Assembly: GCA_021234155.1 (NCBI GenBank) | Contig: JAJEKV010000074.1 | Span: 3,410,040 to 3,474,039 of the forward strand | Source of the DNA: Isoetes taiwanensis | Taxonomy: Eukaryota > Streptophyta > Lycopodiopsida > Isoetales > Isoetaceae | Length of the DNA stretch: 64,000 nucleotides | Direction of reading: 5' to 3' | Shown: one piece after another, positions 43,096 to 55,641 of the stretch | How positions within the stretch are numbered: position 1 is the stretch's first letter | Layout: the number at the start of each line of letters is the position of its first letter | Translations under genes and position numbers: made by a program | Notes under the pieces: model-generated | What the model saw: the letters and a program-made list of their open reading frames with translations, nothing else | The model's database searches: none | What the model was told of the DNA's origin: nothing

Positions 43096-43920
43096 AATTG
43101 GATGTTTTTCCCATCGTGGTCATTCCCCGAACGATTCCCAATTGGTCGGCTATTGCCCGCGTGGCCTGGAACCTTTGAGACTTACTGTATTTATGCTTTT
43201 TGTTTATATTGCGCAGTGGAGTGCATTCTTGCCTGAGGCACCTACCTCCCTGACGTTACTTTTCTTTCAGCATTGATTCTGTAGGTTATTTTTAGGGTCC
43301 CGTGGTTGTCAGAGTGAGTGAGATCGTGCTTCAATTATTTGCTTGGCACAACGTTTTCAAGTTAACTCTATTCTGGTTCAGACGCCGCCGTCATTCCTCG
43401 AGAGTGTTGGTGACTATTTATCATTAGAGTTTCATCTCAATGAGAAGCAGTCGCCAGTTTTCCCACCTTTGCATAGACCTAACGCCAGATAAACCATCTT
43501 TAATCTTGTATCTTTAGTTTCGTCGTGCTCTCGATGATTGTCTAGTTTCTTGGATCCCCATTCTTTTGAAGTATGATTAACATGTTATTATTCAATGGCT
43601 ATAGATTTGGCTTCTTGGATTTTGGACAAAACCCTAAAGAAATGCCAATCTTCCATAACCACATCTGAATCCCTACCACTTAAACACAACTATCTAGTTT
43701 ACTTGAGAGTCTTTGCCTTTCATTGATAAAACACATTAGTTTCTATGCTTCTATGTTTGGTCAATATTATCTAACATCGGATGAAGTCGCCAATCACTGT
43801 TTTATTCAAAGAAATTACTTGAGGCTGGAAAATTATTTTTCTTTTATTATTACAAGTTCTAACTATTTTTGCCACGAGTTGTAAATTATAAAAATAGAAT
43901 GGAGTAGAGTATAATAGAAT
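43096..43920. other. Unique-looking DNA, nothing recognised
   Basis: No supported coding frame, RNA or repeat. Confidence 0.4.
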
Positions 43921-43924
43921 ATGT

Positions 43925-44305
43925 TTTTTGACATCCACAAAGACCAATAGGCCATATAAGGGTAGAGTAGAGTAGAGTAGAGTAGACTAGAGTAGAGTAG
44001 AATATAATATATTTTTTAACATCCACGAAGACCAATAGGCCTTGAGACCCATACAGTACAAGAGAATGGTCTCATGCCTTTTTGAAGCGTTTATAACTTA
44101 ATTTAGATGTAGTGATTTGGGGTGTCGATGTTTGGTAACATTTCATATCTTGCTAATGATGTATACTTTTATCAAGAATTGTGGGTTTAAATGATTTATG
44201 CTTTTATTTGAAGTCATGGAGTTTGAAATTAACATATTCTGTGACATTATAAGACAAAGGAAGGAAGGAAGGTATTTTTATCGTCCACGGAGACCAATCG
44301 GTCTA
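43925..44305 (-). mobile_element. Three retroposon 3' ends with simple-repeat tails
   Basis: On the minus strand GGCCTATTGGTCTTCGTGGA then TGTTAAAAAAT (near 44,040) leads into CTCTA pentamer repeats (43,960-44,010). A second copy sits at ~43,930-43,955, and a third at ~44,272-44,305 (GACCGATTGGTCTCCGTGGA) leads into TTCC repeats. The shared terminal motif with differing tails fits SINE or short LINE 3' ends; bodies are not recognised. Confidence 0.55.
43960..44008 (+). repeat. (AGAGT)n pentanucleotide repeat
   Basis: About nine near-perfect AGAGT units with one AGACT variant. Confidence 0.85.
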
Positions 44306-44309
44306 AAAG

Positions 44310-46295
44310 GAAAATAGTTCGGTCTGTTCTAGATGGTTCTCTCTCCATTTTATACTTGCATAATATTTTATGCTTTATATGCTAAAATTGTATTGGTCAT
44401 GTATTATATTGCTTAAACCATAGGTATTTGTCTTATTTTCATCTATGTTATTTGTGTTTTTTTGAACGACTGTATAGTGTTGTATCTTGTACACACGGAG
44501 CTATTCACAATGAGCTTTATGTATTGTCAACTTAGACTGTATATACCCTTTTGTATTTATTTTGAAATGCATTTCTATCTACTTAGGGTGCCAAATCCAT
44601 TCTAGTCATTGCTAACAAATGGTATGTTCTTGATCTATATGAAGGGGTTAACAACTCCTGTGAGGTTGTTACAACTAGTAAATGAGCGAGCCCAGAGTGG
44701 TGAGCCTATTTACAGGTTGTAATTGCCAAGCAGGGGTGGTAAACCCCTTTAACGAATACCGAGTCTCATTAATGAACATCGAACCTCAATTACGAGCTTC
44801 CAATCCTGCACCTAGCCTTGGATATCAGCTTCCTAGCCTGGTTTATCAATCCCTAGCCTAGCTTATCCGAAGGTAAAATCAAGGAAGGGCAAGTGGTTTC
44901 TCAGCTCAATCGAAGGCATCGCAGCTTGTTTCTTTGTTCAATCCAAAGGACTAAGGCCATTCTAGCCTATCATAGGGTCGTAATGGACGACCATGATCAA
45001 CAAGATCAAAAGGCTGCTGGTTAAAGAAAAATAACCTTAGATTTATTTGTCTTTACCTTCGATTCTTCTTCCCTATTTTTTCAAAGCAATGACTTTATGA
45101 ATGATGCAACATATCTATACAATCAAACAAGATCTTGAAAAGGAGGTTGAAGTACGCTTTATTTTGACACAAAATATTCACTTCAATATAATAACACTGA
45201 AATAAATTTTCATACAAATGTAATATTCATTATAACAAAATAAATAAAAGATTAATATTAGCATTCAGGCTAAATAGATGAGGCATAACAATTGACATTG
45301 CAATAAAACACTTATTTCAGTCAATTAGAGCCATTTGGTTGTGTCTAAATGGAAGTGCGGCATGTACTCTCTTGATAAAAGAACTCCTAATATATAGAAT
45401 GCTTGTAAGAAGGACATCTTTAAAGGGCCAAAATTCGTGGAATACATTGTCAACTATAGTTTGACAAGTGTTGAACATGTTTTGTTACAAAATATATACA
45501 TATCGATTGTTAAAGAGCAAATGTAATTCTTTTCTTCATACTAAGATCGGATCTACATTAGTAAATGCAAGATGAAATGATACATGTCGAAGATTGTTGA
45601 CAAGAAAGTTGATCCAGCTCATTGTAGGATTTGATAGGCAATTAGTTGAGATTATGAGAATCATGCTTTTGAATCCCGAGGATGTGAGGAAGTAATAATA
45701 AAATCTATTAATACTAGCAAATATGATTAAATTCATCTATCAAGAAGAATTTTATTTGGATTTGCAATTGATAATGAATATTCTATCAAGTACATAGCGG
45801 CTGGTAATAAGTCACAGTGGTCGAAGTATGTTTGCTTATCTCTAAAGGAAGAAAATGACTGCTGTGCATTCTTTTACAATAAAGCAAAGAAAAGATCATT
45901 GTGCAAATTTCCACTCTACTTCATGACTCCTTTTTGGGTCCTTTGAGGTTGAGAAGCAGCATGTGTAATTTGTCTCTATTATATTGTAGAGTCTGGCAAA
46001 AGGGTAGACATAGCATAGTTATGAGGCTGGACTAGGTAACACGTGGCAATAATCTGGTGGAAGAGTGTCTTCCTCGAGATTCCTAAGGGGATATGGATGT
46101 TTGACTTGGAGACAAATGGGAGCAGGAAAATATAGGGAGCATCATTTTCGCAAGGAGAGAAAGGGATAAGTTGAAAACATCAGCTGGAGTAGAGATGCAA
46201 TAAGGAGAATATGAGGGAGAGAAACTAAAAATCGAGTGAAAAACATATGTATAGAGAAAAAAGAGTAATTTTACACATATTACATTGAAAACATA
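44310..46295. other. AT-rich intergenic DNA, nothing recognised
   Basis: No frame above ~66 residues and no recognised element. Confidence 0.45.
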
Positions 46296-46297
46296 TG

Positions 46298-46395
46298 TTT
46301 TTTTTTTTTTTTGGGGAGAGTACAATTTGAAAAGAGGATAAAATAGACATAATAGAATCTTATTCTCCACGGAAGCCAAATTGCCTACAGGACAA
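46298..46395 (-). mobile_element. Retroposon 3' end next to a 15-T run
   Basis: A 15-T run (46,298-46,312) and TTCTCCACGGAAGCCAAATTG (near 46,365), a diverged version of the terminal motif at 43.9-44.3 kb, both in minus orientation. Confidence 0.4.
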
Positions 46396-46549
46396 ACTCA
46401 CTAATAAAAGTCTACTAGATGAAGAGGAAAAAAATAAAGGCCAACTCAAGACTAACTGAAGCTCACATCACACCTAACATTGTGGTGAGGATCTTGCCCT
46501 CTATTCACTATACATGCTGTTGCGAGAGAGAAAGTCTACTATATATATC

Positions 46550-46619
46550 AACTCTATAATACAAACAGGTACCTGAATTGTAAGATCTCTATAATACAAA
46601 CAGGTACCTGAATTGTAAG
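46550..46619 (+). repeat. Perfect tandem pair of a ~34-bp unit
   Basis: CTCTATAATACAAACAGGTA then CCTGAATTGTAAG occurs twice in a row. Confidence 0.85.
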
Positions 46620-47208
46620 TTAAAACAAGCATGTGTCTTAGACACGAGATTGACTGAAGATAATGGTCGGATCGTGGCCGCTGGAATCCAACCCCCAACG
46701 GCTGAGATTCGGCCACATCACACTGCATTTAAGGTAAATTTATCTGTCAAATGATAAGGTTGATAAAAGTTTAATAGGCGAAAAAACTTTAAAACCATTA
46801 AAAATGTGAGGAAAAAAAAAAAAATCTAAAATAAAAGCAGACAAGGAAAATGGCCTTGCAAGTGCGGTATGTCCCCTGACAAAGAATCCTCACCCCCAAG
46901 ATCTCCGGCCCCACCCTAAGCCAATTAGAAGCCGCCACGTCATCCCGCCGCCGCAGCCTCCCAACGAAAAGAGTACGTCTACAGTACGTGTACCGTCCTC
47001 AAACATACGGCGTACAATACAGAGCGTACATGTACGCATCTACCCGTATGTACATTGATATTTCGTATGCCAGCAAGTATATCTAAAAGGAAGGAGAAGT
47101 CCGGCGAAAGGGGCAGAGGCGACTGCTCCGATAAGGAGATTAGGTAGAGTAGAAAAGGGTTCTCTAATCCAATCCGGCAGATTCCGATTTGGGTTTTAGA
47201 GGAAAAAT
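46620..47208 (+). promoter_or_regulatory. Upstream and 5' leader region of APRT
   Basis: Compositionally distinct, with more C in 46,880-46,960 (CCTCACCCCCAAG, GCCGCCACGTCATCCCGCCG). A GCCACGTCA word resembles G-box/ACGT elements of plant promoters. No TATA box can be assigned with confidence. The start codon context is AAAAATATGTCG. Confidence 0.35.
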
Positions 47209-49244
47209 ATGTCGGCTTCAAAAGATGAAGATCCTCGTGTCCTTCGCATTGAAGCAGCTATTCGCATAGTGCCAGATTTTCCTAAGCCAGGTGAGGCCCT
47301 CGCCCCTTTTCCGGTGCCGTTTTGGTTTGGTTTGAAGGGATTTTTATTTCAGTTAGTTGGGTTTTTGACTAAGTTTTGATTTCTTTGTCGTCATCTGTTC
47401 TCTCAGCTTCTTTTCTATGTGTTTACTACGTGATCTGCCAATTCCAGTAGTTAAATTGGGTTGTTATTAGTTTTACTGTTCTTCTCACACTCTGAGCCTT
47501 TCAGTTCGTTAGCTGGTTCCGGATCTGGCGACACTCGGATCAGATCTTGGATTTGTATCATGATTTGCTGGGTTTTCCCCATTGTTTTTTCCGCATTATG
47601 CTCTAAATTTCTTCTCATGAATAGGAGAGCATTCTATTTAGGCAATCAATCTTTAGTGCCGAAATCAGTAAAACAATTCGTGCCAAGCTTTCGCAATCCA
47701 AATGATAGGCGGGTATAAATTTTCCGAAGCAAAATTGGAGACAAACCAAGGAAGCTTCGAGGCGGAACTAGCAAAAGTGGATGGAGTGCCCTTAGCAGGT
47801 CAGCTGGAAAAAGCTTGGTAAAGATAGTGCTAATTTTCTTATAAGTGGCACGGAAAGGAATTGCGAGAAATAATACACGCAATCCTGAGCTTCTAAAGCC
47901 AATGGGTTTAGGCGTGTTAATGAATAATGCGTGCTTCTCCGGCGCCAAAGACACTATTCTAAAGACAGAATCGTGGTCCCATTTTTCGGTTTATTCAGAT
48001 TTTGAAAGAACTAAAAGCAGGCCTGATAAGACTAAAGGAAATAGAGCCGCAAAGGCTTATGCCGGAACATCGCACCAGGCAGGCCTTTTTGACTACTGAA
48101 ATAGACGGAAGAAGCTCCACCTTGTATTTCTTCATGCCACATAACAATTCTATGATTGTCAATCTTTTCTTTCCATATTCTGTGACATATCATTCTCTAT
48201 TCCTCCATAACATAAAACTTTCTGTTTCGCAGGGATTCTATTCCGTGATGTCACTACATTACTTCTCGACCATGCTGCTTTTAAGGATTGCATCGATATT
48301 TTTGTAGAGAGATACAAAGACATGAAGATTGACGTAGTTGCAGGCATGATTCTGGCATAGCAGAAATATGAGCATCATATTCATCCATATCAGATCCCTT
48401 TGTCTTTAATTCTTAAGTTGCACGGAAGTTTTTGGATGTCTTGCATGCATGCTAGCTGTTAGATCTCATAAAAAATGGCATACAAGATTCTAACAACTAT
48501 GTCTACAGGGATAGAAGCAAGAGGGTTTATATTTGGCCCTCCTATTGCTTTGGCTATAGGAGCCAAATTTGTTCCTATGAGGAAGCCAAGGAAGTTACCA
48601 GGTATGTATAATTCTGGACATAGCTCACATTTGAAGCAATATTATCATGGCCACTTCTAACAGTAGCTTAGGTTTGGGAGCTTGTTTTTGTTGTAATAGG
48701 TGAAGTTATAGGCGAGGAGTATACATTAGAATACGGCAGCGATCGCCTGGAGATGCATGTAGGAGCTGTGCAGCCAGGCGAGCGTGTTCTTGTGATTGAT
48801 GACCTTATCGCAACTGGCGGCACACTTCGAGCAGCAATTAGATTGCTTGGTAACTCTCTTGAATGTTAGATCAGGATGTGTTCTTTAATAGGCAATGTTG
48901 TATGCAGTACTTGCAAATATTTTGCCCCTTTTTTCCTTATGAAAATGATATTGGATAAATTTAACACTTGGTGCTGTGAATCTGGTACAGAAAGAGTCCA
49001 AGCAGAAGTGGTAGAATGTGCATGCGTGGTGGGACTAACAGATCTTAAGGTTGTGCCAAAACTTTGATACTGTTTTCTTGTCTCCTTGAATTGCATTCTA
49101 ATAATCCAGAAGCTATATGTAGCATATGCCCTGTTGCTTTCAGTCCTTCACAATAATGGCTGATTTTTTTTTACCACTTTGCAGGGCCAAGGAAATTTAG
49201 GTGGCAAACCCTTGTTTGTTCTCGTTGCGTGCGAAGGTGATTAA
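47209..49244 (+). CDS. APT: Adenine phosphoribosyltransferase, six exons
   Basis: Converts adenine and PRPP to AMP and pyrophosphate (purine salvage; plant forms also act on cytokinin bases; probably cytosolic, as no transit peptide is seen). Exons: 47,209-47,290, 48,233-48,343, 48,509-48,601, 48,700-48,849, 48,991-49,049 and 49,185-49,244. Phases join exactly to 184 residues, the usual length. Family features: [77 protein letters not shown], the PRPP-binding loop [13 protein letters not shown] (exon 4), and GLTDLK plus [11 protein letters not shown] at the end. No frameshift or stop was found. Introns are GT-AG except intron 2 (48,344-48,508), which begins GC. Intron 1 is 942 bp. The start is the first ATG of the conserved frame. 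The neighbours are all repeats, so this is an isolated host gene. Confidence 0.96.
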
Positions 49245-51727
49245 CGACAAATGCTGCACATGGTTTGTGCTGATCCATCGTCTTCTTTTGATGTAATATT
49301 ACAAACAGTTACTAGAAACTATATGTGCTATTATTGACAGTGACAGTTCAAAATTCTTTTGACATTATTAATTTTTTGAGTGAATTCCCAATTTAATTCT
49401 ATCTCTTCGAATTCATTCCTGTCAATGAACAGGAGTTGATTCTATGACTACTGTGCAAGTGTAAAAACTTCTTTTACGAGGTTATTAAGTGAATATTTGC
49501 TGCTCGCAATGCATAGTAGTTTGACACAGAAACACCATAAATTATCTTGGTCATTGTGTGTTGAGATGGACTCTTCAGCACAGAGCTCCATAAACAGTTC
49601 TGTTTTATTAAGATTTGTCACCATCTTTCTTTATGAACAGCTTGATGATCTTAAATGACTGCAATTGTTTTATATCTGGCTGGGGAAGGGACCACAGATC
49701 TTCTTTCTTTTGTACCAATAACAATGTTGGTGATATTCCCATGAGGAAGGAAAGCTCTGAAATGTCGTTTATGGGTCAGCATCACTTAACATTTTGTTAA
49801 TGAAGCCAAAAATAAGGGGAAAGGCATTATGAGGATGGGACATAACAATATTTGTAGACCCCATATGCTCACAAATGGGCTTACAAAAGATGTGTAAAAG
49901 ATCTTGAATATAATGATGCTATCTTCCAATGGCCAATTGTCAAATTGTCCTTTGGTCCCCATGATTTTTAGAGTATCTAAAATAGTGCCATCAACCATTT
50001 TTAAATTGATAGATCATTTTTACTCATTGGGATTCAAATGCACAACATGGTTTTGAGCTCCATTGCTGATAATTGCTCCATGTCCTTTGGCAGAAGGATA
50101 GTGCCATCAACTTTGCTAGCATCTATTATTTGCTAGGTGTATATGTGCTATTGTAGAATTATTCTCGTATCCTAATACAACAAGCATGAAAAACATTTCG
50201 GATGTTAAATTGCTTGGAAAGCCAGAATCTAGGGTTCCAACTGCCTCGAAGCTGGACGAACAAGATTGATTTAAGGATTGGTCAATGGATGGTTGGCAGT
50301 CTAGCACTCTATATACGTTTCTTGTAGTATGATCCACTGCATGAAGTTGTGTTAAGATGCTAGATATTATGACGTATGACAACCTTGAGAAGCTTGCAGT
50401 GGTGGCTAGCATGTCCCTTGCAGTTGATGACATACATTATAAAGCTCTGAAACCTTTTCTTTTCATTCTATAACTTAAAAACTATGACTTATGGTGGCTA
50501 CCATTATGAGCCTTACCAGAACCAGAGCCAGTCTTTGCAACACCATGCAGATGATGACATAAAAAACCTAATGAAAGTGACATATGGGTGTTTTTATATT
50601 CTTATGACCAACAATATTAAATGGTGATGCTCAACTAGGGTAGTGGAGCCTAATCTTTATCTTTTCTCCATTTAACATAATTATGCACGTTAGACAATTA
50701 TACATGGAACCATTATGTAGCTAATTTGCATGTACCTTTACTTATTTCTTATTTGAAAGACAGGATACCTATACTTCCATTAATGAAGTGATGTGGGGCA
50801 TGCGTAATACATATTCCTTGTGTTTGCATGGTCACTCTTGTTTGAAGATATGCAACTAGTTTTTTCTGATAAAAAATCATGACACCCATCAATTCCAAAC
50901 ATAAAGAACGTTCAACATCAACTATGAGATATAAGGTGTTAAGGGGGTGATGGAGATGTCTCCTATTATTGATGTTGTGACAATAACACGCCTCTAAAAC
51001 ATGTTTTAATTTCTAATCTCTAAACAAAATTAAAACGTTACTAGCCCACCAAAGAGTCCATATTTGTTCAATGCACATGGTTTGAAGTATTCAACTATTG
51101 GCATTTGGAACAACTAAAGTGAATGGACCTTGGACTTACTATAAATATTTTCAAAGCAATTGTCATTTGTGAAGGTGCAAAAAGTGTATTATGAGTAAAA
51201 CATGATAGGCAAATGAGTCCCGACATCTCTCTGATCACTAGCATGCATCAGTCTCTCATGTGATCCATAGACCTTCAAACTCTAGGTATTTTTGATCTTG
51301 TTATAAAGAAACATCAATGTCTTCTAGATATAAGATATTTTCAATAAAAAGAACTCCATGCTGAACATCTAGATATTAGATATTACCACTCATCAAAAGT
51401 TCGCCGCTTAGAGCTTGGTGATGGTGGACAACTAACCTAGGCTCTCATGGCATAGAAACTGATGGTTCTACTAGCAGCTTTATCTCTTCTTCAATGATCC
51501 GAGATCCATATCAGTCAGTTGATGGGGTACATGCGCGCCAAGAGCTTTATGAATGGGATTGCTAACTCCATGGAGATGACTCAGTACTGGCAGTCTCTCC
51601 ATACCCTAGATTTCTACTTGGGGGTTCTATTTATAGGCTTGACAATTATAGGTTTTCTTATGGGAAATTTATGTTACCAACTTTTCAAAATAAATGGTAC
51701 ATGATGATAAGGTCATATTTTTCAACG
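49245..51727. other. AT-rich DNA downstream of APRT, nothing recognised
   Basis: The first few hundred bases probably include the APRT 3' UTR. A minus-strand frame at 50,116-50,433 has no recognised motif. Nothing else can be supported. Confidence 0.45.
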
Positions 51728-52870
51728 TTATAATTTCAGCTCCCAAAGCCACTGATGCTCCTGGCAACTGGATATCCAAGTTGAGGCAGCGCCTTGGGTG
51801 TAATGGATAGCTCCACTAGCTAAGACAATTGGCCGTGGTTTAGATCTCAAGGATCGAAGATGCAAAATTTCAGCCAGCCTAGGAGATGCAAAATTGTGTG
51901 TACTACCCGTATCCATAAGAATGACAAAAGGCTTGGAGTCTATGTTGCCTACAGCAGATATGATGGTAGTTGACTATTCGCGTTTCCCCTTTCTATAACA
52001 AGAGGAATGAGAACAAAAGAAAGATGTGGGACTCATCTTGAATATAATCGCATGGTTCTTCCTCCGGTAAGGGCGGGGAGGTCGCGACGTTCCTCCTCAC
52101 ACTCCACTTCACTCGCTAAAGGCGCCCGGATTTGCTTGGGTGATATATGGACATTCATCGCGACGCCTAGTCGAAAAGCAACGGAAAAAAAAAGCTTTGT
52201 CCTCCCTTAAGTGTTGTCGAGCTTCCCGGAATGGACTAGAGAATTTGCTGCATGGTTCCTGTAACATTTGCTGGCTTATCTGGAACATTAAAGCAAACCT
52301 TCTTATCATTCTTCACATAGGAAGATTGTTGTAGAGGTCCTGGACTAGGTGAACATGCTTTATAGGGCACATATAGCTTGTCTCCCCCAAAAGTTGGGGA
52401 TTATGGATAAGAATATTTTGGTGTTCCCTCTTCTAGACTAAGAGCTTTATCCTCAGCTTTGCCAACAATTTTAGGATCGATGGCCCGCACCATCTTCTTA
52501 AGGCTTGGTGATAACCCTTCAATGTGTCCTTCAACTGCACGACGCTCTGTAATAGCTAGCGCATATAGGAGGAGGTGCATAAACTCGTTCATATATATCT
52601 GGATGGACATCTGCTCCATGCAGTCAAAATTTGGATTTACTGACATCTATGTGCTCGTGAACATAATGAGACTTAAATGCCTTTGCAAACTTTTTAAACC
52701 TGCATTTGCTCCCCCTTCCACCAATCCGTGAATAGGCAACTCGGGACCATATTCTTAGACCACAGGTGGTGGTTTCCTTTGCAATACATAGGCCTGGAGT
52801 TCGGCCATTTGGTGCTTCATGACAACGAGTTCTTGCTTTCGGGGGTCAAGCATCCATGTTCCAATCAGGG
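51728..52870 (-). pseudogene. Ty3 gag-protease remnant
   Basis: Minus strand. A coiled-coil start (RKQELVVMKHQMAELQAYVL, ~52,790-52,850) and a capsid end (MNEFMHLLLYA, ITERRAVEGHIEGLSPSLKK, 52,401-52,646) give the gag part. An aspartic protease follows with FVILMDTGSTHNFASPRLAE (51,860-51,925), where DTGS is the catalytic loop. No RT, RNase H or integrase follows, so it is 3'-truncated. It differs from the 12-23 kb element, which has a DGGS-type protease, so it is a separate family. Frames are interrupted between gag and protease. Confidence 0.75.
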
Positions 52871-53369
52871 TAACATAGGGAAGGTTTCAGATCCCACCTA
52901 AAGCAAAGAGAAGGATGGTTTTAGATGATCAATGCGTATGATTCAAACTAAAAATGATTTAACATATATAAGCATCTATACTCAAATCAGTATTAATCAA
53001 AGTTACTTTATATAGTGAAGAATAGTTTGCCAATTATGGCTACAAAATATAATATTGCCCGAAGGCCAATACAATTATAAAGACAATAAAGGTGACTTTA
53101 AGAGCCGGCCCCTGCCTCATCCTGCATAGGAGTTGGAGGCTCAGGTGGTTTTCGGTGACAAAGCAAGACGACCGGCGGCGACAAAGGATGGCAAACAACA
53201 TGCAATCCTAGGTGGAAAGAAAGTCGCCAATGGCGCCGCCATGAGCATTTTTATGCTCATTCAAACAACAATGTCGTCTGAATGGATGCAAGAAAGCCTG
53301 GACCTCTGCATTTGTGAGAAGGAAAGGAATGGCTGGGATCGTTGATGCTCCGGCTGCCGTGAAGTCCTT
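52871..53369. other. Spacer between Ty3 and LINE remnants
   Basis: AT-rich left part. The right part, 53,100-53,360, has a short frame without motif that may be degraded LINE. Confidence 0.35.
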
Positions 53370-54340
53370 TGCTAAGAATTGGGGTCATCACGAAGTCTGT
53401 CGCTAATCGACAGATTCTGATTGCTTTGTACCAACAGTTAATAGCTTGCAGGTTTGTTGTACCATCAGATGCCCAGGAGGAGAAGCAGATTCTGGCTAGC
53501 ATTAGACAGATGGAAGCTAAGCAAGTTCATCATGCTCGAGTTAAAGCGGGCCTGCAATGGTGCAAAGAGGGGATCGCCACACACAAGCTTCCTTTTTAAA
53601 GTCGCAAAATTTGGAGACAAGCTTTCGCGATGATGTCTCTCAAGTTCAAAATGGGCCTCTCATCTTTAATCCCGAAGCAACTAAAGTTCTTCTTTGATGG
53701 CCATTTTTCTTCCCTTTTTGCTTCTCGTCAGCCTTCTCTTCCAATTAGATTTTCAAGAGGCATTAGTTGCAAAGACACATCTTATTATATCCGAGGAGCA
53801 AAGAGTTACTCTAGAAAGCGAGATTATCTTTGAATGATTTCATGTAGATGCTACCTTCCTTTTGAAGAAAGGAAAGTGTCCTGGAATTGATGGTATTCCT
53901 ATGGAGTTCTTTCAGGAGTTATGGGATTGGGTTAGTGATGATGTGTAACGATGCATTTCGGGATTTCAAGAGGCAAAGGCGTCTAGACGAATTTCTTAAT
54001 TCGGGTTGCATATCTCTCATTTCCAAATGTAAGGAGCCTTCATCAATTTCGGACTGGCGCCCTATCATCTTCTGTGTACAAGATTTTTTCCAAAGCTTAT
54101 GCACAAAAGCTTCGGGATATTCTTGCTGATTCCATATCCTCTACACAGTCAGGATTTCCGCCACGACAATGCATATTAAATAATGTAGCTGCTGCTTATG
54201 AATGTATTTATTGGGCTCAACTTCAGGGCCATGAAATTGTATATTTGAAGCTGGAGTTTGCAAAAGCGTACGACAGTGTTGACTGGGCCTTTCTTAGAGA
54301 AATGGGCAAAAGTATGCTGGTGGGTATCAAATAAATGCGG
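53370..54340 (+). pseudogene. LINE remnant: linker and RT N-terminal half
   Basis: Frames in order: EEKQILASIRQMEAKQVHHA, RVKAGLQWCKEGIATHKLPF (the R-W-x-x-E-G-D-x-x-T-x-F motif before the RT of plant LINEs), KKGKCPGIDGIPMEFFQELW (RT motif 0/1), NSGCISLISKCKEPSSISDW, RDILADSISSTQSGF, LNNVAAAYECIYWAQLQGHE and LKLEFAKAYDSVDWAFL (first catalytic aspartate). It stops before the YADD box. At least four frame changes, 3'-truncated. It belongs to an L1-like plant group, distinct from the 10-25 kb LINE. Confidence 0.85.
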
Positions 54341-54748
54341 GCCAGCACCAGCACCCTTCAGACTTTTATTTTCCACCAATTATAGTTTAACCTATTTGAC
54401 GCCCGTCACTTCATATAGACCATACCCATTCTAATCATAACCTGTTTACCGCCCACCATAATGAATATGACCCCAAGAAAAACGAAGTTTTGAATTTGTA
54501 AATTGCAACCGTCTATTCCCCAACTTTCACTACTCCAACCAAAAAGCCCACGAAGAAAGCTCGAGAATTTTCAGATTCTACTCTAGCATTCCAAAAATCA
54601 AACGCACTATGGTGAAGGGTGAAAGCATGTTGTAGTGGAACACCCTGGGTGTCCCCCCTAAAAATGTGGTGGGAGATATCAAATTTGTGGTGCGATTTTA
54701 AATGTTTGTTTGGCGCCTAGTGCATAACTGCCCGGATTCAATCATTTC
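54341..54748. other. Spacer before the transposase-like gene
   Basis: No coding frame or repeat recognised. Confidence 0.35.
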
Positions 54749-55641
54749 TTGAACTGCAACAACCCGATTCCTACGCCACCCGTCCCATTCCAATTTCCTA
54801 CGCCACCCGTCCCATTCCAATTTCCACCTAACCGATTCCTAAACCCACCCGCGCCTTTCCTGAAGCACACGGCTATGGCACTTAATCCGATTGTGGATCA
54901 ATCCGGTTCATACTTTGAATCATTTAATTTGGAAGCAAATCTGCCTAAAATCTCTAACCGAGCACAGGTGTGAGAAAAAAGAACTCCGTAACAAGAACGG
55001 GATCATAAAAAGACGTAAAAAAAGAAAAAAAGAGAAGCTAATGAAGAATTAGCAAAAATTGCATCAGCAGAGGGAGGATCCACCAGAATGGCCTCTACTA
55101 GGCGTCGGATGGTGTTGAAATTATTATCTCTGACAGTGATAAGAAAGAGGTTTTACGAGATTTCCTAGAAGATGACACAATGGACCCGTACTTGGTGAAG
55201 AAGAGCCGAAAGATTTGCAAGCCAAGAGCATTGTGGTCGCTGAACCTCGTGGCTTCCATTCAACTTGTGAAGAAGTCTAACAAAGAATGACAGCTTTAGC
55301 GACCAAGAGTAGTTGCCTTGCTATGGCCGTAAGAGGAAGCATTACCGAAAGTGCTAATCCCGTCAAGTGCTCTGGTTTTGGTAAACCTGGGGTGTTCATC
55401 CTAGGAATCTTACCAAAGCAAAATTGAAGAGGGAAGAGATAGATTGCAAAGGGGGGAAATGGGTTTTGTACAAAAGAGTTAGAAGAGCGGATGCAATTCC
55501 CAATTACATCATAGAACTTGTGCAGCAATTTTGGACCGAAAACAAAAGAGGGTCTCTCAAATGCAAAGGATGTTAAGTTCAGTAAGATTGGAACTAAAAT
55601 GTAAGAGAGGATCATGCCACTCACTATCCGAAGAATCCGCA

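Noticed and set aside
47660-48110. Additional coding exon inside APRT intron 1
   Set aside because: Short frames (for example at 47,845-48,099) have no recognised motif, and the six-exon model already gives a full-length enzyme.
50116-50433. 105-residue minus-strand frame as a Copia or host gene fragment
   Set aside because: No family motif could be seen; the resemblance to retroelement text was too vague to support.
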